The notes below the pieces were generated by a model, which did no database searches, had not been told where the DNA came from, and was given only the letters and a program-made list of their open reading frames with translations. Below, piece by piece: positions 55,001 through 60,000 of a stretch of DNA of 60,000 bases. Position numbers and translations under genes: made by a program. Source of the stretch: Symsagittifera roscoffensis (taxonomy: Eukaryota > Xenacoelomorpha > Acoela > Convolutidae); the NCBI RefSeq assembly GCF_963678635.1, contig NC_087062.1:77875200-77935199 (forward strand), in the 5' to 3' direction. How positions within the stretch are numbered: the first letter of the stretch is position 1; each line of letters starts with the position of its first letter.

Positions 55001-58000
55001 AACAGGGAACACATTTTGAAAAAGTTTGACAACTCGAAATTTTTTTGGCGCGCACTCCCTCAATTGAAACTTGTATCACTAGCATTTTTTCCATAAAACG
55101 AAAATTATTATATTTGTGTCTTGATAAATATTTTTGTGTTTTCTCCAAGAATTTCTCAATAATAAAATGACCCATTGGTTGAATGAAAGAAATCTCACAG
55201 TGACAGATAATTGGCAATTATAGATTATTTGGTTGAGATTTTGTTCAAACAAATTGAATTTATTCTGGGAGTGGCATAAAACGCAGAATTTAGTCTATAC
55301 AAAAGTAAAAATATTTTAACAAAATTGACAAATTCACGGATAGAACCTGTTAACATTGGTAGCAATTTTTTGCGATACACGGTAACTCACGTACAGATGA
55401 CAAAAATGTGCCAGACAAGGTCATTTTTCTACGTTTTGCTATAAGTCTTAATTATATACTTATTCTGGTTCGGTGCAACAAAATTGATTTTGGGGGACTC
55501 AACACTTGCGCAGACTACGGGTCTGCGCAATTTCTAAACATTGTTCTAGACCGCTCGGTGAACCAGTTTTAAATTCTATCAATTTACTCGCTTTTAGAGT
55601 TTCGCTTATTAGTTGCGTAGAAACATGTGGCAAATGTGTTCAAACCCTGTAGAGGAAAAATCGTTCGTAGGGGAAAATCGTTCTGATAAATCTAATTTTA
55701 CTCTTCTGGGTGGCAGGCGTTAGCTCTGCACTCTGCACTACTTGTGTTGATTATAATTTGGTCACCTAACCCAAGCTAGAAGTCTCAACAGAGAAGCAGC
55801 AAATTCAAGGCACAAAAACAAATGGATTTGACTGCATTTTTTGGACTTTAACTTGAACTTAAGTTATTAAACAAGAAATTAGCGCATCTTTTTCAGTTTC
55901 GTAACTAGTTTGGGAGACATTATTGAATGGTTTCAGATGCGCTAAACTCTCTAGATTCTTTCGATTCACTCGGAATTCAACCAGTTTTAAAATGCAAAGA
56001 GAAGAAGAGTGTTTTATTAACCCACTGGTTCAGATTTTAATTTTCTAAAATGAATGTTTAAAAACTGAAACATTCAATGTTTAAATTTCAGGTAAACAAA
56101 AAACTCTCGAGACAATTACAAACGTCAGTAGTTTGTTTAGCAGGCGGTTGAGAGTTCTCTGCTCTGAATGCGCTGCTGTTAGATTCATTTGCGAAATCTA
56201 AGTCAACTTAGAAATTTTGGTAAAATACGCTAATATCATCAGAGTTTTTCACTTTTTTACTGTAATTTAAACCAATAGTTTAAACTTGACCTTCAACTTA
56301 CCTCAAGGAAAACAAATTTGTTTACATAATTGTTCCGACCATTGAAAGTGGGGAAGAACTTTGTTTCCGGGTCTGTTTTAGTTTTTTCTTTTTTTCTTTT
56401 TGTTTTCCACGCAAAAAAATACCACAAATAATCATCGGAGAGGGTTGAGTGATAAATCATATTAAAGCCTTTATAGTCGTGATTTGAACGACATTAAAAA
56501 ATTTCAGAAAAAAGTCTCAGTGTCGAGAAAATCCAGTTTGAATTTTTTGGTTTTTTGTCTTAATTCGAGCAAATAAAGCGAGCGAGCAGGCTTACAATAT
56601 AGCTTATTTTAATGATTCAAAAGCTTACAGTAGCCAGTGGCTTAATCTAAAACTTAAAAATTTAGTTCGATTTGAGTAAATTTCGTTTTTTTTGGGTATT
56701 TTAGAGCCTTTTTGGAATACCTCTATTTGTTTTATCACTCTGTACTTTGCATATTGGGCTGGGAAAAAAAAATCAGAAAAATTGTGACTGGAATGATTTA
56801 ATTAATTTTTGAAACTGTTGAAAAAAACTTTTTCATTGACTTTAAAAGACATTCCGAACATTTAGAGCGCTGCCTTGATACCAGCAGTCTGAATCTATAG
56901 TCAATGAAGTGGCTCTTTTCCAGTCCACCCTTTGGTGTTTTGTGAAATTCATTAAATTAAAATCTATTTAAATTGACTTTTCATGTTATAAACTGCAATA
57001 AAACATGTCAGCGTGCACAGGTGAACAAGTTTTTACAACGTTTACTGCATGAAAATTGCCTTGTGAACAAATTTTGAACAGTTTCATTTTGTAACTTTAC
57101 GAGGGGGTGGGAAACAAGAAAAGAGCCAATAAGATAAGTATGAATACGCAGATTACCAGGTGACTTTTTAAATCATTCTGTCTATCGGAACTTTTTACTT
57201 CTATTATAACAGTTATCGGTCTCAAAATTGAGAAGAATAAATTGATCTGAGATCAGTTTTTATTCATTATTAGCGGAATAAAGTTAGCTGCTAGCATGGC
57301 CATTTTTGAAAAAGGCAAACTAAACTGTCTTGCAAAAATTTAATTTACTTTTTTTTGTGCACGTGTGAAAAAATTTGTTTATTGTTAAAGAATTATAATA
57401 GTGTGTTCTCTCTTTTCGTCCTATGAAACAAATGACTTTTCAAAACATTGAAACCTTGAAAAGGAAAAAACGTCTCTCATAATAATGTAAATCGAGCTAA
57501 TTCGAATTAAAACAAAAGCAAGCGCAAAAATGTTTGCAGGATCCCACCATTCTGCTTCATGAATAAATTTCAAAAATTGAGAACTCAAATCATTACGAGG
57601 CCAAACTGTGCACTGGATAGGCGCACAATTTTGTGTCTGTATGGTCCTGGATTCCAGAGACAAGTTTTTAAACATGTTAAAATTTTGTCGGAACGATCAA
57701 AGGAAAAGAAAGAACAAAAGACGAACAAAGGGAGCGTCCTTTTTGCGGAATCCGCTTACAATGCACAAAATGCACAGTTTGGACTCGTAATGAAAAGGTG
57801 GAATATTTTTTCAAACTTCTTCATTTTGTGTCCAAAATCCAAATTAATATTTTTTTAGAAATTTCCATTGAAATAAATGAAGTATGAAGTTAAGTTGAGA
57901 TGAGTAGTACAAATAGCTAAGACAACGTAAAATAGTTTGTATAATTTAATTTGGAGGCCAGTGTCTATTCAGAAATTGTCTAATTCAGTCTGAAAACCAA

Positions 58001-59696
58001 AAATAATGAGATCAATTTTTCTTAGCACAATTTTTTTTAAGTTCGAGTTTTAATCACAAAAAATTAGGTTTCATTGTAATTGAATTCCTACATTCTTGTA
58101 ATTGAATTCCTACAGTTTCATTATAATTGAATTCCCACTTGAATTCCTACATTTTATCCTTGAGATGGCGAGATGGTTCCTTCCCACTATCTGAGACTGA
58201 TCTCAACAAAACACATGTCGCATTACAATTTTGTTCTTCAACCTCAAAAACAAGCATAATTTTGCTTGTGACAAGAAGTCCAGAAAAACATGGGGCATCT
58301 AGCGATTAAATATTATAACAACACAGTAAATGCAAAATGATTTATTTTAAAAACTTATTACTACAGATCACCGGCGGATTCGACCACCTCAGGAATTCCC
58401 CCTTTGTGTTGTTTTGAGATATCCATTTTTGGCTGACGGACCCTAAAATTTTTCTAAAGGCACCAATATATAATAATGTAAAAGTGGGAGCGCGCGCCGA
58501 AAAAACCAACTTTTTGGTCAAATTTTTCCAAAAAGTGCCTAAAAACGCCTTTTTTGGCCTGTCTTTTTTAAAATTCCTCCCCCCCCCTCGAGAAAATCCT
58601 AGATCCGCCCTTGCTACAGACCAAACGCTGAAAACATTCCGACATATTTTTGTCGACACTGAAAAATACGTTCGGAGACTTTCATCAGGCAAATCAATTC
58701 TGAAAGGGTTTAAGTATGAAATAATTGTCGGTTACGACTGATTTTTCTTGGTACCTGGTAGTTATATTTGGGTGAGAAAAAAAGAGAACCGAATCCAATG
58801 TCCTCTCCATAATGAGCTATGCAGCTCATGGCATGGTGAATTTCCTCGTGGATAAAAAGACGAAGTTTTCCATTTTTTTTTCTAGACATTTTGTACTCAC
58901 GAATTTCTCAATTGAGCCGCCTTGACAGCATTGAAGTGCCTAAATCCACCTGAAGCAGAAACATACAAATGAAGTATCACCATACGAGAGTCAGAAGCCA
59001 TCTTAGGACCTCTTTTTTAGCAATTCCTCTCTCCTATATTGCCCAAAATATCTGCCACTTCAAATGAAAAATCTAAAAATGGACGAATTCATTGAATATG
59101 CAAATTTCTCCCCTTTTGGAACATTGTGTTGAAAACCCCGCTATTTTGATTCTGATGATCCAGTGAAAGCTGTATACATAGTCAGAAACGGAGCTAGGGT
59201 TTTTCTTGAGCTGAGCTATCGGCCAAATTGATTTTCCGAGCTTCCCGATTTCCTAGATTTCTGCGTCACAACTCCTTTTTGGAATGATTTGACCGAAAAC
59301 TCGCATAATTTCTGCGCGCAGTATCCCTCGAAAGTAGCGTATATTTGACCAAAGGTGCCTCAAGAATAATTAAGGAATTATTTTGACTAAGAAAGGATGT
59401 CGTAACATCTCTTGACTCATTTGAAAAAGAAGGAAAACTCACCATCGTCTTCGGTTGTCGTCTTCAGTTGTGCAATGTTCACTCCTCCTCCGCCACCGGT
59501 TGAGCCTCCCGTGATACTCTCTGGAGTTGTAGTCGACATGGTGGAGTAGTTTAGACTGATGTTGAGGCTCGATGGTTGAGTGGGTTTGGAGGAGGATGTC
59601 GAGGGAAGAGGGGGTCGAGAGGGGGCAGTTGACAGGAGTCCCAGGGCGTCCCGCTCGTCTGTTGTCATTGAGGCCATCCCAGAATCGGTCTGAGAC
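24683..59696 (-). CDS. tjp1: Zonula occludens / tight-junction MAGUK protein (ZO/TJP, polychaetoid-like), 3' part, 17 exons in window
   Basis: ZO proteins are cytoplasmic scaffolds at cell-cell junctions. Their PDZ domains bind claudins and other partners, the SH3-GUK module organises the complex, and the tail links to actin. The exons here give, in order, the linker before PDZ3, PDZ3, SH3 (DSFYIRVHF), the basic linker, and the GUK-like domain (FLRPIVIFGPIADLARSEL ... CLLDISPQNVQWLNMVGLYP ... WYAKLTDTIKKHQ). These match the vertebrate ZO-1 order and spacing. A low-complexity tail ends at TAG 24683-24685. Intron phases agree at every junction that could be checked, except that exons at 28529-28683 and 28380-28477 are in frame only if used one at a time. 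No ZU5 domain is seen in the tail. The N-terminus with PDZ1 and PDZ2 lies beyond 60000. PDZ3 is interrupted by an N gap. Confidence 0.93.
25400..25790. repeat. hAT-like MITE family fragment
   Basis: The interior matches the element at 44657-44992 (GGTCGACCT-like A/T tract, CCGAGCTCTCCCAA, GCCAAAAA...GCGTTTTT, 'CAGGGGGTC'). The CAGGGGCGG termini are absent, so this is a decayed or truncated copy. Confidence 0.6.
27130..27635 (+). mobile_element. Repeat family R1 copy, diverged
   Basis: The R1 block order is visible (TGACGGAAAATT, AAGCTCAAATTT, GACCTGTG, TTTGGGACAATTA, GGCGTGTGGGGAGATGATTTT). It ends with CAGTCGG followed by the hairpin-like CCAAGGCTTCACCC and GATACGAG, as in the better copies at 48067-48593. 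Confidence 0.6.
28380..28477 (-). CDS. tjp1: ZO tail exon, alternative 'b'
   Basis: The acceptor TTTGTTCAG lies right of 28477 and the donor GTTAGT left of 28380. It is 98 bp, entered in phase 1 and left in phase 0, and encodes Asn/Ser-rich sequence ending HINYR. It fits the upstream exon (28800-28994) and the last exon directly. If exon 'a' (28529-28683) is also included, the frame breaks and a premature stop follows. Confidence 0.7.
28478..28528 (-). other. 51-bp intron between the two alternative tail exons
   Basis: On the minus strand it starts GTAAACAATA and ends TTTGTTCAG, with a consensus branch sequence TACTAAC only ~27 nt from the donor. An intron this short, with a branch point close to the donor, may not be spliceable. 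That is the steric mechanism known for some mutually exclusive exon pairs. Confidence 0.6.
28529..28683 (-). CDS. tjp1: ZO tail exon, alternative 'a'
   Basis: The acceptor (GCTTCAG) lies right of 28683 and the donor GTAAAC left of 28529. It is 155 bp, entered in phase 1 and left in phase 0, and encodes a Pro/Ser-rich segment (DVLRQSKMDMEPPRQ ... EEQTYR). It joins in frame to the upstream exon and to the last exon, but not to exon 'b'. The weak pyrimidine tract suits a regulated exon. Confidence 0.65.
28800..28994 (-). CDS. tjp1: ZO tail exon
   Basis: The acceptor TTGTGTCAG lies right of 28994 and a GTATTT donor left of 28800. It is 195 bp, phase 1 to phase 1. It encodes Ser/Arg/Asn/Gly-rich sequence (ESITSGQSRNSARPQ ... 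MQSRQSSQY). It is low complexity and presumably disordered, with many potential phosphorylation sites. Confidence 0.8.
29280..30500 (+). mobile_element. Repeat family R2 copy (Helentron/HINE-like), ~1.2 kb
   Basis: It starts GTTCCGACTAT. The inverse terminus ATGGTCGCAGC lies at 30448-30458, and a hairpin CTGTGC-TACTT-GCACAG at 30462-30478 lies outside it. Inverted ends with a stem-loop beyond only one of them is the layout known for Helentron-associated elements. A 34-bp tandem repeat (29503-29590) lies inside, as is common for such elements. Confidence 0.55.
29503..29590. repeat. 34-bp tandem repeat, ~2.6 copies
   Basis: AGCTTATTTATGCCTAATTT and the following TAAGCCCTTTATAAT recur at 29503, 29537 and (partial) 29571, inside the R2 copy. 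Confidence 0.9.
30685..31225 (-). mobile_element. Repeat family R1 copy (Helentron/HINE-like), ~540 bp
   Basis: The inverted terminal motifs GTTCCGACT (30716-30724) and AGTCGGAAC (31216-31224) bound the copy. The hairpin GGC-GAA-GCC and then ACTGCTCGTAT lie outside the left motif only. The copy shares most of its length with 48067-48593. No ORF. Confidence 0.7.
31428..31765 (+). mobile_element. Repeat family R1 copy, shortened
   Basis: Starts GTTCCGACT and ends AGTCGGATC (31719-31727), followed by a degenerate hairpin region. The interior follows the R1 order with deletions. Confidence 0.6.
32010..32054. repeat. 15-bp tandem repeat, 3 perfect copies
   Basis: GTATTTTAACCCTCC occurs three times in a row in the intron about 150 bp from the exon at 32206-32374. 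Confidence 0.95.
32206..32374 (-). CDS. tjp1: ZO tail exon
   Basis: The acceptor CTGTTCCAG lies right of 32374 and the donor GTGAGC left of 32206. It is 169 bp, phase 0 to phase 1, and encodes FDRNDIASLSSAAGFRDSS and onward. Ser/Met/Asn-rich, no known domain. Confidence 0.82.
32627..32716 (-). CDS. tjp1: ZO tail exon
   Basis: The acceptor TTATTTCCAG lies right of 32716 and the donor GTAAGA left of 32627. It is 90 bp, phase 0 to 0 (skippable in frame), and encodes LQQQRSRSASGVLEDQQ and onward. Confidence 0.82.
32717..35160 (-). other. ZO intron, 2.4 kb, nothing recognised
   Basis: AT-rich with a G-run at ~34084-34093 and short unassigned ORFs on both strands. No repeat family or exon recognised. 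Confidence 0.55.
35161..35388 (-). CDS. tjp1: ZO exon after the GUK domain
   Basis: The acceptor GTTTTAAG lies right of 35388 and the donor GTAACT left of 35161. It is 228 bp, phase 0 to 0 (76 codons), and encodes NVDLAEMSDKPITVGQW and onward, then Ser/Thr/Asn-rich sequence. It is the start of the disordered tail. Confidence 0.85.
35736..35833 (-). CDS. tjp1: ZO exon: end of the GUK-like domain
   Basis: The acceptor GTTTTAG lies right of 35833 and the donor GTAAGA left of 35736. It is 98 bp. It encodes KIHLSANDIWYAKLTDTIKK and then HQAAQIWQSETP, matching the conserved 'IxLNxxxDxWYxxLKxxIxxQQ..VWxSE' end of ZO GUK domains. Phase 1 in and 0 out fit both neighbours exactly. Confidence 0.93.
36044..36260 (-). 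CDS. tjp1: ZO exon: GUK-like domain core
   Basis: The acceptor TTTTTAAG lies right of 36260 and the donor GTAAAA left of 36044. It is 217 bp, phase 0 in and 1 out. NCHCLLDISPQNVQWLNMVG and LYPIVIFFKPDSKNHVKTVR are the hallmark ZO GUK segment ('LLDVTP..V..LN...YPIVIFF.PDS...VKTMR'). Confidence 0.96.
36303..37628. mobile_element. 1.3-kb element with CCCGGGTTGAC inverted ends
   Basis: The 11-bp CCCGGGTTGAC at 36303-36313 is perfectly inverted at 37618-37628. Inside each end the 'CTTRTCATACAATTT' motif recurs in mirrored arrangement, with further copies near 36477-36525 and 37020. 'CGTAGTCCTGG' occurs three times at ~36580-36640. No convincing ORF. It ends 42 bp from the GUK exon acceptor. The superfamily is unknown. 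Confidence 0.6.
37629..39705 (-). other. Rest of ZO intron, nothing recognised
   Basis: AT-rich. Short duplication 'TTTTTATAAAAAAAAGTCCCTA' near 39410-39440. No exon or repeat family recognised. Confidence 0.5.
39706..39785 (-). CDS. tjp1: ZO exon: GUK-like domain
   Basis: The acceptor ATGTTTTAG lies right of 39785 and the donor GTACGC left of 39706. It is 80 bp, phase 1 in and 0 out, and encodes DDFAAISSSNRGSTVNLESI and then KKVMEQ. It aligns with the variable loop and 'I..LHTIKQIIDQ' helix of ZO GUK domains. Confidence 0.9.
40034..40132 (-). CDS. tjp1: ZO exon: start of GUK-like domain
   Basis: The acceptor TCGTTTCAG lies right of 40132 and the donor GTAAAT left of 40034. It is 99 bp. It encodes SFLRPIVIFGPIADLARSEL and then INDSSQKYQLPQ. 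Where true guanylate kinases have the P-loop GxxGxGKS, this has GPIADLA. As in other ZO proteins, it should not bind ATP and acts as a protein-binding fold. Confidence 0.95.
40375..40470 (-). repeat. Possible tRNA-derived SINE head or tRNA relic
   Basis: On the minus strand TTAGCTTCGTGGTAAGGCG resembles a tRNA D-arm/A box. About 30 bases on, GTAATCGATCCCC resembles a T-arm/B box (GTTCGAATCCC). The acceptor and anticodon stems do not pair convincingly, so it is not a functional tRNA. Confidence 0.35.
40796..40849 (-). CDS. tjp1: ZO micro-exon between linker and GUK
   Basis: The acceptor TTGTTTAG lies right of 40849 and the donor GTAAGA left of 40796. It is 54 bp, phase 1 to 1. GQSTAALPVYERVRLKS matches the conserved 'PAYERVVLREA' segment that precedes the GUK domain. 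Confidence 0.9.
41282..41470. repeat. hAT-like MITE, truncated
   Basis: It starts CAGGGGCGGATCTAGGATTT, the family terminus, and continues with the GTCGACC/CCGAGCTCTCCCAAAG interior of other copies. It ends without the second terminus. Confidence 0.65.
41502..41594. mobile_element. Short fold-back element related to 22757-22922
   Basis: TGATCTCTTTAACTTTT at the left and TTAAGGAGATCA at the right are inverse. The interior has TTGCAAAAGGGGG and TAGGGGAGGAG as in the longer relative. Confidence 0.5.
41690..41910. other. GC-rich patch with ORFs on both strands, origin unknown
   Basis: Unlike the AT-rich intron around it, this ~220-bp patch is GC-rich and free of stops in at least one frame on each strand. 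It carries several palindromes (GCGGCCGC, AGCTAGCT, GCAGCTATTTCAGCTGC). It has no clear splice sites and no recognised protein match. Confidence 0.4.
44227..44375 (-). CDS. tjp1: ZO exon: Arg/Ser-rich linker between SH3 and GUK
   Basis: The acceptor GACTTAG lies right of 44375 and the donor GTCAGT left of 44227. It is 149 bp and encodes AAEMRVKQEEGGLRGRSSSR and then RSSRKFRSLSRGRGNGEISP. It corresponds to the basic hinge of ZO proteins ('RAEQLAS...FRGLR..KR..RKSRED'), which in vertebrates takes part in calmodulin and partner binding. Confidence 0.88.
44657..44992. mobile_element. hAT-like MITE, 336 bp, with perfect 8-bp target duplication
   Basis: The termini CAGGGGCGGATTTAGG and CCTAGATCCGCCCCTG are inverse with one mismatch in 16. 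ATTAAAGG flanks both sides (44649-44656 and 44993-45000). An 8-bp duplication and CAGGG ends are the hAT signature. No transposase, so non-autonomous. Confidence 0.9.
45230..45461 (-). CDS. tjp1: ZO exon: SH3 domain
   Basis: The acceptor ATAATAACAG lies right of 45461 and the donor GTAAAT left of 45230. It is 232 bp, phase 1 in and 2 out. TGDSFYIRVHFVYN, FGVYDVLHVTDTLPGGRGN and DMESGLIPNQA match the ZO SH3 pattern ('DSFYIRTHFEYE...GDVF.V.DTL......GIIPN..RAEQ'). Confidence 0.96.
46791..46941 (-). CDS. tjp1: ZO exon: second half of PDZ3, cut by the assembly gap
   Basis: The readable part encodes SQAKRLGLAAGDEIVQVVEQ and then KTTDLTREQVLRALQATKSE, the βC-βF half of PDZ3 ('SPAAKEGLEEGDQILRVN...'). 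The donor GTAACG is left of 46791 and is one base off the usual consensus. The exon's 5' side, with the GLRLAGGN-type binding loop, should lie in the N run. Confidence 0.92.
46942..47141. other. Assembly gap of 200 N
   Basis: A round 200-base N run, probably a placeholder of unknown true size. It removes the start of the PDZ3 exon and its acceptor. Confidence 0.95.
47142..48066 (-). other. ZO intron sequence right of the gap
   Basis: No exon or repeat family recognised. Short duplicated phrases such as 'ACGGGGATTAATTTAG' and 'ACGGGGTAGAATTTAAC' at 47390-47460 are noted. Confidence 0.5.
48067..48593 (-). mobile_element. Repeat family R1, best copy
   Basis: The left end has ACTGCTCGTA, then a perfect 7-bp hairpin TCAGGGC-GAA-GCCCTGA (48082-48098), then the terminal motif GTTCCGACT (48101). 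The right end has the inverse AGTCGGAAC (48583-48591), preceded by palindromic CTTTCG-TAT-CGAAAG. Highly similar to 30685-31225. No ORF. Confidence 0.75.
48905..49500 (-). mobile_element. Repeat family R2 copy
   Basis: Hairpin CTGTGC-AAATA-GCACAG (48913-48929), terminal motif GTTCCGACCAT (48933-48943), and inverse motif ATGGTCGGATC at 49490-49500. The left breakpoint of the large tandem duplication (49041) lies inside it. Confidence 0.65.
49693..50113. mobile_element. hAT-like MITE, 421 bp, 8-bp target duplication (one mismatch)
   Basis: Starts CACCAGCGGATTTAGG and ends CTTAGATCCGCCCCGG. The flanks are ATTACATG (49685-49692) and ATTACGTG (50114-50121). The inside has a long G-run and GCGCGCC. 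Confidence 0.8.
50851..50875. repeat. Perfect 10-bp-stem hairpin
   Basis: TTGCGCAGAC, loop TACGG, GTCTGCGCAA. Not followed by a T-run, so not an obvious terminator. Duplicated at 55506-55530 by the tandem duplication. Confidence 0.85.
51682..52245 (+). mobile_element. Repeat family R2 copy, opposite orientation to 48905-49500
   Basis: Begins GTTCCGACCATTGAAAGTGG and runs through the shared GTCGTGATTTGAACGACATT and GCGAGCGAGCAGGCTT blocks. 'ATTCCGAACATTTAGAGCGC' and 'GATACCAGCAGTCTG' near the right end look like a decayed terminus with hairpin. Confidence 0.6.
52933..53133. mobile_element. TA-flanked MITE, 201 bp
   Basis: CATTACGAGGCCAAACTG and the following TGCA at the left are inverted at the right with two mismatches in 22. 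Related to 21637-21872. No ORF. Confidence 0.8.
53411..53490. repeat. Short tandem repeat, ~4 imperfect copies
   Basis: Variants of TGTAATTGAATTCCTACA with TTTCAT or TTCT spacers. Also present in copy 2 of the duplication at ~58071-58150. Confidence 0.8.
54349..54769. mobile_element. hAT-like MITE, copy 2 of 49693-50113
   Basis: Same ends and same flanking 8-bp ATTACATG/ATTACGTG. It was duplicated with the segment, not inserted independently. Confidence 0.85.
57591..57792. mobile_element. TA-flanked MITE, copy 2 of 52933-53133
   Basis: 202 bp. The terminal inverted repeats here differ by one base in 22. Confidence 0.85.
58369..58613. mobile_element. hAT-like MITE, 245 bp, 8-bp target duplication (one mismatch)
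   Basis: Starts CACCGGCGGATTCG and ends CTAGATCCGCCCTTG. The flanks are CTACAGAT (58361-58368) and CTACAGAC (58614-58621). The interior is shorter than in other copies. Confidence 0.75.
58901..58949 (-). CDS. tjp1: ZO micro-exon: start of PDZ3
   Basis: The acceptor TTCTGCTTCAG lies right of 58949 and the donor GTGAGT left of 58901. It is 49 bp, phase 1 in and 2 out. GFRHFNAVKAAQLRNS continues in frame from the exon at 59443-59696 and resembles the 'VKFRKGDSVGLRL' start of PDZ3. Confidence 0.8.
58950..59442 (-). other. ZO intron, ~490 bp, nothing recognised
   Basis: No repeat family or RNA gene seen. Confidence 0.5.
59443..59696 (-). CDS. tjp1: ZO exon: linker upstream of PDZ3
   Basis: The acceptor TTTGCGTTTAG lies right of 59696 and the donor GTGAGT left of 59443. 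It is 254 bp, phase 2 in and 1 out. Ser/Thr/Pro/Gly-rich (SRPPLPSTSSSKPTQPSS, then GGSTGGGGG), it fits the long PDZ2-PDZ3 linker of ZO proteins. The in-frame ATG at 59675-59677 is internal, not a start. Confidence 0.85.
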
Positions 59697-60000
59697 CTAA
59701 ACGCAAAAAAAAACTAGCTTGCTGCTCTTGTTTCGCTTCCGTCCCCTTGCGGTTTTATTATGATGAACTTGTCTTTAACTTTAATTTTCGTGCGTGTGTG
59801 TGTGCGCGCGCGTGTGTGTGTGTGCGTGTGTGTGTAAGTGTATCGGGGTGCTGAAAAAGCCAAAAATATTATCAAACGAAAACAAAAACTATTATCAGTT
59901 TATCAAAGCATCTGAAAATGCAAAATCGAATAAAACTCTTGTTGCGACAGCCTCCCTGAAAGTTACCGGAAGCAATTTGAAATAATTATTGTTTTTTACC
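59697..60000 (-). other. ZO intron with a GT/GC microsatellite
   Basis: The intron continues past the window edge. A (GT)n/(GC)n run lies at ~59790-59840. Confidence 0.7.

Larger units (their letters stand above)
53701..58360. repeat. Tandem duplication, copy 2 (4,660 bp)
   Basis: Begins TTCGACAGTCATAGTAATAT directly after copy 1. It carries the same internal elements: truncated R2 (to ~54157), hAT-like MITE (54349-54769), hairpin (55506-55530), R2 (from 56336) and TA-MITE (57591-57792). It ends at the target duplication of another hAT-like MITE. Confidence 0.95.

Noticed and set aside
59794-59985. Cys/Val-rich 63-aa ORF
   Set aside because: Its start is the translated GT/GC microsatellite.

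Overview
The window is AT-rich DNA from an animal (metazoan). The evidence is a multi-exon minus-strand gene with GT-AG introns encoding the PDZ3-SH3-GUK core of a zonula occludens (ZO/TJP, Drosophila polychaetoid-like) MAGUK protein. No ordinary bacterial gene or operon is present. The species cannot be named from sequence alone; small exons, many MITE-like repeats and a giant LTR retroelement suit an invertebrate.

Left part (1-24682). A very young, 16.46-kb Ty3/Gypsy-type LTR retroelement lies on the plus strand at 3087-19546. Its 410-bp LTRs are identical by eye and it is flanked by a 4-bp target duplication (GTTC). It carries a 155-aa basic ORF, a 2134-codon Gag-protease-RT-RNase H ORF, one in-frame TAA, and then integrase in the same frame. 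About 6 kb of unusual extra sequence follows: two tiny hydrophobic ORFs, a 426-codon Gln/Pro/Ser/Thr-rich ORF with no AUG, and a 601-aa ORF of unknown function. Two of these junctions are ATGA stop/start overlaps. A 79-bp GT-AG intron-like segment begins 3 bp after the last stop. I recognise no env. This multi-ORF 3' cassette is the best candidate for an undescribed system. The element's plus strand is strongly A-rich and G-poor. The flanks (1-3082, 19551-24682) hold only repeats and unassigned sequence.

Right part (24683-59696, minus strand). Seventeen exons of a ZO/TJP gene were placed by splice sites, reading-frame phase and similarity to the family. In transcript order they are: linker, start of PDZ3, end of PDZ3 (partly lost in a 200-N gap), SH3, Arg/Ser-rich linker, GUK-like domain (six exons), then a low-complexity Pro/Ser/Asn-rich tail ending at a TAG. 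The start of the gene, including PDZ1 and PDZ2, lies beyond the right edge. Two tail exons (28529-28683 and 28380-28477) have the same entry and exit phases and are separated by only 51 bp, so they look mutually exclusive.

The introns are full of repeats. There is a 4.66-kb head-to-tail tandem duplication (49041-53700 / 53701-58360), hAT-like MITEs with 8-bp target duplications, TA-flanked MITEs, and two families with inverted GTTCCGAC ends plus a hairpin outside one end, resembling Helentron/HINE elements. One of these starts about 50 bp after the gene's stop codon and probably forms its 3' UTR.
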